Below, piece by piece: positions 19,403 through 27,603 of a stretch of 43,008 nt of DNA. The notes beneath the pieces are model-generated. The model was not told the DNA's origin. It was given only the letters and a program-made list of their open reading frames with translations, and did not search any database. Numbering within the stretch: position 1 is the stretch's first letter; each line of letters starts with the position of its first letter. Source of the stretch: Akkermansiaceae bacterium (GTDB lineage: Bacteria; Verrucomicrobiota; Verrucomicrobiia; Verrucomicrobiales; Akkermansiaceae); the NCBI GenBank assembly GCA_021200315.1, contig JAJQGU010000021.1, positions 1 to 43,008 on the forward strand. Direction: 5' to 3'. Made by a program: the position numbers and the translations under genes.

Positions 19403-20278
19403 TTATTCCTGTTCTACATGTTGACGGACAAAGCCGATTTCATCACATCCCCATTCGACGACGTCCCCGGGCTGAAGATACCGCGGCGGATTCATCCCCA
19501 AACCGACCCCGGCCGGCGTGCCCGTGGAGACCACATCACCGGGATTCAACGTCATAAAACGCGAGACGTAGGCAATCAAGCGCGGCACAGGCCATATCAA
19601 AGAGGCCGTGGTGTCCTGCTGGCGCAAATCTCCGTTCACCTTGAGGGAGAGATGCAGGTGATTCGGATCGGAGATCTCGTTCCGAGTCACCAGCATGGGG
19701 CCGAACGGCGCGAATGTGTCGCAGCTCTTGCCCTTCGTCCATTGTCCTCCGCGTTCGAGCTGCCATTCTCTCTCCGAATAATCGCACATCACCGTATAGC
19801 CCAGAATGGCCTGCGCCGCTTCTTCTTCATTGGCCCGGTGCACGGTGCCGCCAATGATCACCGCCAGCTCCACTTCATAGTCCAACCGGCTTGCTCCGGC
19901 GGGACGCAGCACATAATCCAGCTCGGAGCTTACGGCCGACACAGACTTCAGGAAAATCGAAGGTTCGCGTGGAGGCCCGCCGCCGAATTCCTCGGCATGG
20001 GCGGCATAGCTTTTCCCCAGGCAGACAATCGATCCCGGCAGAACGTGCAGAGCTGAGGTGAGGGACAGCCCGTTCATGTCCACGGGCACGCCATCGGCAG
20101 CTCCGGCAGCGATCCACGCCTCAATCTCCCTGCGGAGCTTTTCCCCCGCCGCATTTGACTGCATAGCCATCCACAATTCCTCTTCCTGGGAGGAAACATC
20201 GACGAACCCGCGTCTGCGGGGCACGAAGAGCCCGATCACGCTCTCCCCGTCCTGATCGATGAAATACTGCAGCCGCAT
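19403..20278 (-). CDS. Fumarylacetoacetate hydrolase family protein
   Basis: A 291-residue FAH-fold protein. The signature runs from [13 protein letters not shown] and PSIFLKS to the metal site [12 protein letters not shown], then [23 protein letters not shown], and the C-terminal [13 protein letters not shown]. Family enzymes cut C-C bonds in acylpyruvates or decarboxylate oxaloacetate-like acids using Mg2+; the substrate here cannot be assigned. The start is ATG at 20278. It is the first gene of a pair with uxs; the pairing has no obvious metabolic logic. The 92-base space to the divergent acyltransferase gene probably holds promoters for both. Confidence 0.88.
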   Translation of the reverse strand: MRLQYFIDQDGESVIGLFVPRRRGFVDVSSQEEELWMAMQSNAAGEKLRREIEAWIAAGAADGVPVDMNGLSLTSALHVLPGSIVCLGKSYAAHAEEFGGGPPREPSIFLKSVSAVSSELDYVLRPAGASRLDYEVELAVIIGGTVHRANEEEAAQAILGYTVMCDYSEREWQLERGGQWTKGKSCDTFAPFGPMLVTRNEISDPNHLHLSLKVNGDLRQQDTTASLIWPVPRLIAYVSRFMTLNPGDVVSTGTPAGVGLGMNPPRYLQPGDVVEWGCDEIGFVRQHVEQE

Positions 20279-20370
20279 GGCTTGATTCTACCATTCAAAC
20301 CGGTTAATTTCAAGAGCGGGTTTCTTCGCAGGCTCGATCGGCACTCCGCGGCGTCGGGAAAGAAATCTAT

Positions 20371-23052
20371 TTGGACTTGATTTTTCCCGCAAGCATGGGC
20401 ACAATATCAGTGCTTCATTTTTTCATGGAACCTGAAATTGCGCAGCTGAAAGAGCCGTCAACCAAGGAATGGCATGGCTTTTGGACACTCGTGGCCGTGC
20501 AGGCACAGAACGCATTCAACGAAAAAGCCGTTCAATTTCTGCTCATCCCCCTGGGCGTATGGCTCTGGGGAACGGGAAGCACGCTGGAATATTCTCTGGG
20601 AGCGATTTTTGTACTTCCCTACATCCTTTTTTCGCCGTTCGTGGGCTGGCTGAGCGATTGTTTCTGCAAAGCCAGGATTATCCAATTCATGGCTTTCCTG
20701 CAAATCATCGTGCTGGGGTGCATGCTCATCTGCTTTTATCAGCAGGACGTTCACTGGGCCATTGTGTGGTTCTCTGTATTTGCCGTCCAAGCCACGATTC
20801 TGAGTCCCGCCAAAAAGGGCATCGTCAAAGACATGCTGGGCTCGAAATACATCGGCTTCGGCTCCACGATCATCGAGACAACGATGGTCATCGTACTTCT
20901 GGCGGCGCAGATCGGCGTCTTTATGTGGTACAGCTGGCTGCTTGAAAGCTCAAAAGGCCCGGCATTTCCAGACGGCAACGGCTGGCATGCCGCCATTGTG
21001 CCGACTATAGTTTTCCTGGCGATCGCCGTACCGGTGGCGCTTGCCTCCCTCTTTCTTCCCCGCTACGCCTCCAACCAGACGCGCTCGTTCAGCTGGAGCC
21101 TCTTTTATGAGCACTTCATACAAATCAAATACCTGTGGAAGAACCGCCTGCTGCGGCTGAGCGAGCTGGGGATTTCTTACTTTTGGTGTCTGGCCGGATC
21201 TCTATTCCTGATCATTATTCATATAGCCAAAACCTCCGCCGTACACGACGAGGATTTCAGCCAGCTTTGCGGCATTCTCATGGCATGGCTGGGCGGCGGC
21301 GTCGTGGTCGGGGGCGGGATCGCCTCCCTGCTCTGCCGGCGCAAGAATGAACTGGGGCTCATCCCGCTCGGCGCCATCGGCGTGACGGTTTCCTGCGGCA
21401 TCCTTGCTTTCAGCACACCCAATACTTGGGTCAGCTGCATTGCACTCTCCTTTGCCGGCGCTTTCGGCGCCACCTATCTGGCGCCGCTGAACGCCTTCCT
21501 GCAAGACAGCTGCGACCCTTCCCAGCGGGGCAACATCATTGCCGCCGGCAATCTGATTGACAACCTCATGGGCCTGGTGGCCGTAGGCGTGATGCTGCTC
21601 CTTACGGGAATGGGCGTTTCCCCGCAGGGACAGTTTTTTACTCTCTTTCTGCTTTCGCTTATCATCATGGTGATCTCTCTGCGGCTGATCCCCCAGGAAT
21701 TTATTCGCATGATCGGCATTTGGTGCATGAAGTGTCTGTACCGCGTCCACATCCTGAACGAAGAACGCCTGCCCGATGTGGGCGGCGCATTGATTGTCGC
21801 CAATCATGTAACCTACGCCGATGCGCTCTTCATCTCCATGATCACCAGGCGCCCCATTCGCTTCATTGTATCCGAGGAGTTTGTGGCGATGCGTTTCATT
21901 GGGTGGATTCTCGAGATATTCAACTCGCTTCCCATTTCGAGCAAGAAACCGCGGGAAGCCATCATTCGCGCGGCACGCGGTCTGCGCGACGGCGAACTCA
22001 TCTGTCTCTTCCCTGAAGGGCAGTTGACGCGCACCGGCTGCCTGACGCCCATCCGGCGGGGGCTTGAAGTGATCGCCCGTCGTGCCAAAGCTCCGATCAT
22101 CCCCGTTTACATGGACGGCCTCTGGGGAAGCATTTTCTCTTACTTCCGCAACCGATTCTTCACCAAGCTTCCCATATCAATTCCATATCATTTTCGCGTT
22201 TCGATCGGATACCCCCAAGCTCCGGAGAACACGACCAGCGGGGTGATTCTCCAGGAATTCCGCCGCTTGGCCTGCCATTGTCTCAAGAGCTCCACGATAG
22301 GCGGCCGCGAATCCATACTTACAACCTTGGAACGCATTGGCGAAACACCGCTCGTGTTTGCCGACGGGAAGTCTCTCAACGGCGTACAAATTGCCGCCAC
22401 GATGATCGGTCAGAAAGTGGGGAAAGAGCATCAAGGGCTTCTCCGCACTTGGCTCGAGATTCTGCTCTCCACATGCAGGAGCCCCATCTCTCTCGCCCGC
22501 CTTTACTTGAACGCCAGTCAACTGACACGCGTCAACGCCTTGTCGCCGAGGCTTCCCCTGCTGACCACCGTCGGCAATGACGAGCCTCAAGAAAGTGTGA
22601 TCGCCATTCTCTGGCCCATTCAAACGCACACACCCGTCCACCTCATTCAATCGGAAACAACGCCCATCGAGCCCTGTATTGCGCAAATCGCCGGCGGAGC
22701 TCACATGAGAAAACTGCTCCTTTCCATCATCCCGCCCCGGCAGGTTCCCTTCTATGACTTCAGCGACGGCGCGGACATCATCACACCCAATACCCGTTGG
22801 AGGCCCTGCTTCATCACCCCTCAGGGCGTCGTGCTCTCCATGTCGATGGCGCGCAGTGTCTATAAACTCAGCGACGGCACTGTGCAGCTTGGAATGCGGG
22901 CCCGCACCCGGGGACTTCTCCTTCCCGGATTCCGAATTTCCCAAGTGTTTCCCAACAGCGTGAAAGGACCCGCCCTGGAGACGCCGTTCTCTCTCCAACC
23001 TCACATCTACCTCGACGAAAGCGGCTTCCTTGCCGAGCTTTCGCGAGATTGA
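20371..23052 (+). CDS. Lysophospholipid transporter (MFS, LplT-like) fused to PlsC-type acyltransferase
   Basis: An 893-residue membrane protein. Residues about 35-440 form an MFS transporter like LplT (NAFNEKAVQFLLIPLG, PAKKGIVKDMLG, TYLAPLNAFLQDSC). Residues about 455-640 are a PlsC acyltransferase with NHVTYADALF (HX4D) and LFPEGQLTRTG. The known parallel is Aas/LplT, which flips and reacylates lysophospholipids. The last 240 residues hold no complete acyl-ACP synthetase; FADGKSLNGVQIAATMIGQK and TRGLLLPGFRI faintly recall adenylating enzymes, so this could be a decayed or remodelled ligase. The frame starts with TTG at 20371; ATG at 20395 or 20425 are alternatives and the last fits the first helix well. 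Activities inferred from motifs only. Confidence 0.85.
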   Translation: MDLIFPASMGTISVLHFFMEPEIAQLKEPSTKEWHGFWTLVAVQAQNAFNEKAVQFLLIPLGVWLWGTGSTLEYSLGAIFVLPYILFSPFVGWLSDCFCKARIIQFMAFLQIIVLGCMLICFYQQDVHWAIVWFSVFAVQATILSPAKKGIVKDMLGSKYIGFGSTIIETTMVIVLLAAQIGVFMWYSWLLESSKGPAFPDGNGWHAAIVPTIVFLAIAVPVALASLFLPRYASNQTRSFSWSLFYEHFIQIKYLWKNRLLRLSELGISYFWCLAGSLFLIIIHIAKTSAVHDEDFSQLCGILMAWLGGGVVVGGGIASLLCRRKNELGLIPLGAIGVTVSCGILAFSTPNTWVSCIALSFAGAFGATYLAPLNAFLQDSCDPSQRGNIIAAGNLIDNLMGLVAVGVMLLLTGMGVSPQGQFFTLFLLSLIIMVISLRLIPQEFIRMIGIWCMKCLYRVHILNEERLPDVGGALIVANHVTYADALFISMITRRPIRFIVSEEFVAMRFIGWILEIFNSLPISSKKPREAIIRAARGLRDGELICLFPEGQLTRTGCLTPIRRGLEVIARRAKAPIIPVYMDGLWGSIFSYFRNRFFTKLPISIPYHFRVSIGYPQAPENTTSGVILQEFRRLACHCLKSSTIGGRESILTTLERIGETPLVFADGKSLNGVQIAATMIGQKVGKEHQGLLRTWLEILLSTCRSPISLARLYLNASQLTRVNALSPRLPLLTTVGNDEPQESVIAILWPIQTHTPVHLIQSETTPIEPCIAQIAGGAHMRKLLLSIIPPRQVPFYDFSDGADIITPNTRWRPCFITPQGVVLSMSMARSVYKLSDGTVQLGMRARTRGLLLPGFRISQVFPNSVKGPALETPFSLQPHIYLDESGFLAELSRD

Positions 23053-23110
23053 ACGCACGGCTGCATCTCTGCCCATCTTGACTTCCCGTTCCCACTGTCT
23101 CTTTTTGCTC

Positions 23111-23139
23111 TTGACACGAGACCGCTTTTTTTTTAAGAA
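23111..23139 (+). promoter_or_regulatory. Candidate promoter for the coiled-coil gene pair and gatCA
   Basis: A consensus -35 TTGACA (23111-23116), a 17-base spacer ending in a T-run, and -10 TAAGAA (23134-23139) lie 20 bases before the start codon at 23160. The -10 match is only moderate. Confidence 0.45.
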
Positions 23140-23159
23140 AAGCGAAGCAAATTTTCAGC

Positions 23160-23789
23160 ATGCCCTCCCCCGTAACCAGAACAGGAGATTCCCCGTATCG
23201 CCAGATGGAACTGAACCCCCGTCTGGCCGATAACGAACGCCACTCGCCCGCCAATGTAAATTTGCAGGTCGAGGCCGCCCAGCGTCAGATCGAGGATCTC
23301 GAGCAGAGGCGCCGTGAACTGGACGCACAGAAAAAGGAGCTTGAGAAGATCAACGAACAGAAGAGCGAATTTACCGAACAGCTCAACCGCGTCGGCCTCA
23401 GACTCCACAACAGCGTCCGGCGCATGGAAAAAGAGCTCGAATCCATTCGTCAGGAGCAGGAGGACATCATTCAAACCTGCAAGTGCTTTAAGATGCACAT
23501 TCAGATTCTGTCCGCACTGAACCCCCAGAATTGGTCTCACGAAGGTCTGCACGAACGGCTGATCGACGCGCTGCCCAAAATCGAAAGGGCGGAGAATGAT
23601 TACAACGAGGCCTATTCCCACGGAGCGCATTTCAGGCACACCTCCATCTTCCGGAAGAAAAGAGAGGGGCGCTTCTCCTCTATGCAATCGGGAGGGATTG
23701 GTGAACAGTTCATCCAAGGGCTGGCCTTCCATCTTCCTCTCGCCTGCCTGCTGCTCCTGGCATGGGGCGTTTACAGCATTTTTCATTAA
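23160..23789 (+). CDS. Coiled-coil protein with C-terminal membrane anchor
   Basis: A 209-residue protein of no family I recognise. Residues about 35-105 form a long charged coiled coil (repeated EQ, RRR, EKEL patterns), then a mixed region containing CKCFKMH, and the last 20 residues are a single hydrophobic segment (HLPLACLLLLAWGVYSIF). This predicts a tail-anchored cytoplasmic protein. A smaller gene of the same design follows six bases downstream, then gatC and gatA, so the four are probably one transcript. Function unknown. Confidence 0.65.
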   Translation: MPSPVTRTGDSPYRQMELNPRLADNERHSPANVNLQVEAAQRQIEDLEQRRRELDAQKKELEKINEQKSEFTEQLNRVGLRLHNSVRRMEKELESIRQEQEDIIQTCKCFKMHIQILSALNPQNWSHEGLHERLIDALPKIERAENDYNEAYSHGAHFRHTSIFRKKREGRFSSMQSGGIGEQFIQGLAFHLPLACLLLLAWGVYSIFH

Positions 23790-23794
23790 TCGGT

Positions 23795-24109
23795 ATGCTC
23801 CGCAAAAAAACAACCCTTCAACAACGGGAACTCGAGCTCCAGAAAGCCGAAATCGATCGACGGATTGCTCAGTTAAAAAACATTGTGAACAAGCTTCCCG
23901 CAAGAGTCCGAAACACTTCGAACACCATGGAGGCTCCGGAAGATATCATCGATCGCCGCCAGACCCAGCGCATCCACGTGGCAGCGAGAAAGGGCAGCTT
24001 GCAGAACACACGCCGGGAGCTGGGCGAAAATGTGTTTCTTCTCATTCTCCTGATTCTTTCCATTACGGCATCGTCGTGGTGGATTTTCACTCTGCTTCGC
24101 GCATCCTGA
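23795..24109 (+). CDS. Small coiled-coil, tail-anchored protein
   Basis: A 104-residue protein: a short basic start (MLRKKTTLQQRELELQKAEI), a heptad-rich helix (about 8-40), a linker, and a C-terminal hydrophobic helix (NVFLLILLILSITASSWWIF). The layout repeats that of the preceding gene in shorter form, so the two may be partners; no sequence identity is obvious. The ATG at 23795 is preferred over 23762 because it lies just past the upstream stop. It is four bases upstream of gatC. No known family. Confidence 0.55.
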   Translation: MLRKKTTLQQRELELQKAEIDRRIAQLKNIVNKLPARVRNTSNTMEAPEDIIDRRQTQRIHVAARKGSLQNTRRELGENVFLLILLILSITASSWWIFTLLRAS

Positions 24110-24113
24110 CCGC

Positions 24114-24407
24114 ATGACCAATCCTCTTATCGACGTGGCCTACATCGCACGCCTCGCACGCCTGCGATTGACGGACGATGAAATCGCCCGATTCACTCAG
24201 GATATTTCTCAAGTGCTCGAATACGTGAATCTTCTGAACCGCTGCGATACCACGGACGTGGAGCCCATGAGTCATCCTCTGCCCACTTGCGACGCACTGC
24301 GTGCAGATGTTCCCGGCTCATGTCTCCCTCTCTCTGACGCGCTGATGAACGCGCCTCAGCAGGCTCAAGGGAGATTTCTCGTCCCAAAAGTTGTTGAATC
24401 AGCCTGA
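24114..24407 (+). CDS. gatC: Aspartyl/glutamyl-tRNA amidotransferase subunit C
   Basis: A 97-residue GatC. The typical start VAYIARLARLRLTDDEIARF, the VLEYVNLLN helix and the VEPMSHPLP segment are all present. GatC stabilises GatA-GatB in the complex that amidates misacylated Glu-tRNA(Gln) or Asp-tRNA(Asn). It is 11 bases upstream of gatA; gatB is not in this window and must be elsewhere. Confidence 0.93.
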   Translation: MTNPLIDVAYIARLARLRLTDDEIARFTQDISQVLEYVNLLNRCDTTDVEPMSHPLPTCDALRADVPGSCLPLSDALMNAPQQAQGRFLVPKVVESA

Positions 24408-24418
24408 TCCCTAAAGCC

Positions 24419-25849
24419 ATGTCACCACTTATCGGCACTCTTGCCTATTGGAGAGAGGAACTCCGCCGGCATCGCACGTCTCCCTCCGAACTGATCCGGC
24501 TGCTCGCGCACAAAATAGAGGAAAAAGACCGGATCACGCACGCTTACCTCTCATGGAACCTGGAAGAGGCCTTGAGACAAGCCGGCCAAGCCGACGCCGG
24601 CTCTCCTCTGGGCGGAATCCCCGTTGCCGTCAAGGATAATATCTGCGTAGCGGGAGAACCCACGCGCTGCGCCTCCCGATTTCTCTCGAATTACCGCTCG
24701 CCCTGCGATGCGGGAGCCATAGTCCGTCTGAGGCGGGCCGGCGGCATTCCGTTCGGCCGCACCAACATGGATGAATTCGCCATGGGCGCCAGCGGCGAGA
24801 ACTCCGCATTCGGCCCCACCCTCAATCCCCGGAATGCACGCAACGTGCCGGGAGGTTCATCCAGCGGCTCCGCAGCCGCTGTGGCCGACGGTACAGCTAT
24901 CGCCGCTCTCGGTTCCGATACAGGAGGCTCCATCCGCCAGCCCGCCTCGCACTGCGGCATTGTCGGTCTGAAACCCACATACGGCCGCGTCTCCCGCAAC
25001 GGGCTCGTGGCTTTCGCTTCCTCGCTGGATCAGATCGGCACTCTCACACAGGATGTGCGGGATGCAGCTCTTCTGCTCAACGCCATCGCCGGGCATGACC
25101 CCGAAGACTCCACTTCGGACACCCGCTCCCCCGAAGATTTCACCTCTCTTCTCGGGAGGGAAGTCAAAGGAATCCGCATCGGCATTCCGTACGAATACAG
25201 CTCTTCGGGCAACCATCCGCACGTGCGGGGAGCCGTGGAAAAAGCGGCAAAAACGCTGAACGCTCTCGGAGCTGAGATCATCGACATCAGCCTGCCACAC
25301 AGCGAAGCCGTCGTGGCCGCCTATTATATCATCGCCTGCGCGGAAGCCTCCTCGAATCTCTCCCGCTTCGACGGCGTCCGCTATGGTCTCAGGGCTGATG
25401 ATCCGAAAAACCTCGAAGATCTGTACGCCCGCAGTCGTGCGGAGGGATTCGGTCCCGAGGTCAAGCGACGCATTATCCTCGGCACTTATGTGCTCAGCTC
25501 GGGATATTATGACGCCTATTACGCCCGGGCTCAGAAGGTGCGCGCACTGATCGCCGGGGACTTCACTCGTGCTTTCGAACAGGTCGACTTCATACTCGGA
25601 CCCACGGCGCCCACTCCGGCGCCGCTCCTGCACGATGCCGATCAAACACCCCTTCAACGCTACCTGGCAGATATCTACACCATCCCCGCCAATCTGGCGG
25701 GACTTCCCGCCCTTTCCCTGCCCTGCCTCTCTCCCGAAGCATCGCCCGATGACCTGCCCACCGGCATCCAGCTCATCGCGCCCCATTATCGGGAAGCCAA
25801 GCTTCTTTCGATCGCCTACGCGCTCGAGCAGTCTGGCTTAGCTCACTGA
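24419..25849 (+). CDS. gatA: Aspartyl/glutamyl-tRNA amidotransferase subunit A
   Basis: This 476-residue amidase releases ammonia from glutamine for the GatCAB transamidation. The amidase Ser-cisSer-Lys triad is visible: Lys in GIPVAVKDNI (about residue 72), cis-Ser in NVPGGSSSGSAAAVA and the nucleophilic Ser in GSDTGGSIRQPA. The C-terminal part with GPTAPTPAP and the LPALSLPC region is normal. The length fits the family (about 480-490). It follows gatC directly; a short hairpin without T-run lies 18 bases after the stop. Confidence 0.96.
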   Translation: MSPLIGTLAYWREELRRHRTSPSELIRLLAHKIEEKDRITHAYLSWNLEEALRQAGQADAGSPLGGIPVAVKDNICVAGEPTRCASRFLSNYRSPCDAGAIVRLRRAGGIPFGRTNMDEFAMGASGENSAFGPTLNPRNARNVPGGSSSGSAAAVADGTAIAALGSDTGGSIRQPASHCGIVGLKPTYGRVSRNGLVAFASSLDQIGTLTQDVRDAALLLNAIAGHDPEDSTSDTRSPEDFTSLLGREVKGIRIGIPYEYSSSGNHPHVRGAVEKAAKTLNALGAEIIDISLPHSEAVVAAYYIIACAEASSNLSRFDGVRYGLRADDPKNLEDLYARSRAEGFGPEVKRRIILGTYVLSSGYYDAYYARAQKVRALIAGDFTRAFEQVDFILGPTAPTPAPLLHDADQTPLQRYLADIYTIPANLAGLPALSLPCLSPEASPDDLPTGIQLIAPHYREAKLLSIAYALEQSGLAH

Positions 25850-25866
25850 AAACATCTGTTCGCAAT

Positions 25867-25884
25867 TTCTCTCGCCGGAGAGAA
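25867..25884 (+). other. Hairpin after gatA
   Basis: Seven-base arms (ttctctc and gagagaa) with a gccg loop. No T-run follows, so it is at best a weak or Rho-assisted terminator. Confidence 0.3.
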
Positions 25885-26280
25885 GCGCTCCTCAAAAAGG
25901 GACGGCTCCAGAATGCTCCTCTCTCACGGGGCGCCTTCGCGGGGTACAAAAATTCTGCCCATTCGCCATCCCTCTCATTCTTTCAAGAGCGGCAAATTGA
26001 TTGAACGACGGCGCGCATGCCTTCAAAGAAAGCCGCATCCCACGGTGTTCCCAGCACCCGCCGTTCTTCCAATCATGAGTAAGGAGCTCTCGCCTTTCCA
26101 TGCGGACAGGGAAAAATTCTATCTTTCTGAACAACAAACTTGCAGAAGCCTGGCTCCTCATCTTTCCCGTGAGTGGAGAACCGCCCGCCTCTCAAGCAGG
26201 GATTTTTCGTATTTTCATTGTTGAATCGACAGGCCCTGCTATCATCACCTCCATCGAAAATCTTAAAGAAGAGTAAATTC
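25885..26280. other. Intergenic region without a supported gene
   Basis: About 400 bases between gatA and the acyltransferase fragment. Short open frames occur on both strands but none shows a family motif or a good ribosome site. A Shine-Dalgarno-like gaagag (26268-26273) belongs to the fragment that follows. The region may be the remains of a decayed gene. Confidence 0.5.
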
Positions 26281-26439
26281 ATGAGCGAAAACAAAAGAAT
26301 TGATTATATCGCTCTGTTCAGGGGCTCCTGGATTATCCTGATGCTCATGGAGCATATTAACTTCGGCGCTCATTTTGACCACCTCATACACGCCTTTCAT
26401 ATGCCAATGTTCTTTTTTGTGTCCGGATTTTTCTTCTGA
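26281..26439 (+). pseudogene. Truncated membrane acyltransferase (acyltransferase-3 type)
   Basis: The first 52 residues match the start of OafA/fucose-4-O-acetylase-type membrane acyltransferases: RIDYIALFRGSWIILMLMEH (helix 1 with the family His) and HAFHMPMFFFVSGFFF (helix 2). A TGA at 26437-26439 ends the frame. In-frame codons beyond it (DNLFLKTS...) recall the expected loop briefly and then lose resemblance. The full-length family has 330 or more residues, so the gene is dead or a remnant. It has a good ribosome site (gaagag, eight bases before ATG). The acceptor would have been a surface glycan; the neighbouring glycan genes fit. Confidence 0.75.
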
Positions 26440-26521
26440 GACAACTTATTTTTAAAAACGTCTTGTTCCTTAGAAAAAATCTTCTGGGAAAAAGCACGCA
26501 ATCAAAGCGCACAGAAACATG

Positions 26522-26531
26522 CCCCCCCCCC
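26522..26531. repeat. Run of ten C
   Basis: A homopolymer of ten C on the plus strand, in the decayed region after the acyltransferase fragment. Tracts like this are prone to slippage and to sequencing error. Confidence 0.8.
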
Positions 26532-26664
26532 GACGATTGCCCAAAAGGCCGAAGCCGGCATACGGACATCGCGCGAAAGAAAAAACCGCCTGAAATCCGG
26601 CGGACGAGCCGCGAATACACTCAGCGCACAGCGAAATGCACCAAATATTCCTCGGAGAAAATCG

Positions 26665-27396
26665 TTATGCAGATACAGCTATAGGATTCGCCTTGAATGA
26701 ATAACGATCTTCGGGAAAATTGCGGTATCCCAGAGGGAGCGCACTGCGGGAGTCTATCCACAAACGGTCGTAACGGCGCACGGGTTTTTTCATATGACCC
26801 AACGTTTCGCCTGCGTCAAAGTAATATTGCAGGAAGTAGGTACCCGTGTAGCCGAGTTCCGCCGCCTCATGTATCATATTCACAATATCCTGTTCGTCAA
26901 GCAGCGATGGATGGCATGTAGTCCGCACCTCAAAAGGCACACGCGCTGTCCGCAGCACACCGACAGTCTCGCAGAAACGATCGAACAGGCTCACCCCATT
27001 TTGCAGATGAAAAGTGCGCACAGCCGGCATTTTGTGATCGACGGCCACATAATCCACCAGTCCTTCGGCAATGAGCGCTTCAAGCACAAGAGGGCTGCTG
27101 CCGTTCGTATCGATCTTGACGAGATAGCCCATCTGCTTTACAGCCCGGCATACGGGAAGCAGATCCCGGTGAAGAGTCGCCTCCCCGCCAGACATGACGA
27201 CGGCATCAAGAAACCCCCTGCGCTCATCCAAAAAGCGCATCCAATCCAGACGCTCCTCCGCTCCCCCGGTTGTCACAAACTCCGGATTGTAGCAATAGGG
27301 ACAGCGCAGATTGCATCCCCGGAACCAGAAAATGCATGCCGCCTTGCCCGGATAATCCAGGCAGGTCAGAGGGGTAATGTCGGCCGGACCGCGCAT
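26665..27396 (-). CDS. nrdG: Anaerobic ribonucleotide reductase activating protein (radical SAM)
   Basis: This 243-residue radical SAM enzyme would use a [4Fe-4S] cluster and S-adenosylmethionine to make the glycyl radical on NrdD. It shows the cluster motif CNLRCPYC (CX3CX2C) after TPLTCLDYPGKAACIFWFRG, then MSGGEATLH, VKIDTNGSSP and VDYVAVDHKM. ATG at 27396 gives the usual short N-terminus; a GTG at 27423 with an upstream gaggag is an alternative that would overlap the small glycyl-radical ORF. It is the last gene of the cluster and follows that small ORF by 10 bases. Confidence 0.9.
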   Translation of the reverse strand: MRGPADITPLTCLDYPGKAACIFWFRGCNLRCPYCYNPEFVTTGGAEERLDWMRFLDERRGFLDAVVMSGGEATLHRDLLPVCRAVKQMGYLVKIDTNGSSPLVLEALIAEGLVDYVAVDHKMPAVRTFHLQNGVSLFDRFCETVGVLRTARVPFEVRTTCHPSLLDEQDIVNMIHEAAELGYTGTYFLQYYFDAGETLGHMKKPVRRYDRLWIDSRSALPLGYRNFPEDRYSFKANPIAVSA

Positions 27397-27406
27397 GGAG
27401 AGCTTT

Positions 27407-27583
27407 TCAATGTTGACGGGCACAAGGGCAGCCGGGCTCCTCGAAATGGACGCGATCGGCAAATTCGCCCTGTTTGCCGGCATTAAAGGTTTCCACAGGA
27501 CGATGATACCCCATCACGCGGGTATAGACGGTGCACTTGGTGCGTTCGGCATGGTATTTTTTCAGGATTTCTTCGTTTGACAT
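27407..27583 (-). CDS. Separate glycyl-radical C-terminal segment of NrdD (58 residues)
   Basis: This small frame, lying between nrdD and nrdG, encodes 58 residues beginning MSNEEILKKYHAER. It then reads TKCTVYTRVMGYHRPV, which matches the very end of ordinary NrdD proteins (CEVYSRVVGYYRPV type). The glycyl-radical glycine would be G25 and the last zinc-site cysteine C17. The nrdD frame next to it ends without this segment. The two frames differ (-1) and are separated by 20 bases with no clear Shine-Dalgarno site, so one stop or one simple readthrough does not join them. It would act in trans as the radical-bearing piece, or the gene is frameshifted. The tail (FADRVHFEEPGCPCARQH) has two further cysteines. 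Confidence 0.85.
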   Translation of the reverse strand: MSNEEILKKYHAERTKCTVYTRVMGYHRPVETFNAGKQGEFADRVHFEEPGCPCARQH

Positions 27584-27603
27584 AATGTTTTGTGTTGTTT
27601 TGA

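Noticed and set aside
26463..26684. Frame of 73 residues after the acyltransferase fragment
   Set aside because: Arg/Lys-rich with no similarity to membrane acyltransferases; it crosses the C10 tract and looks like decayed sequence.
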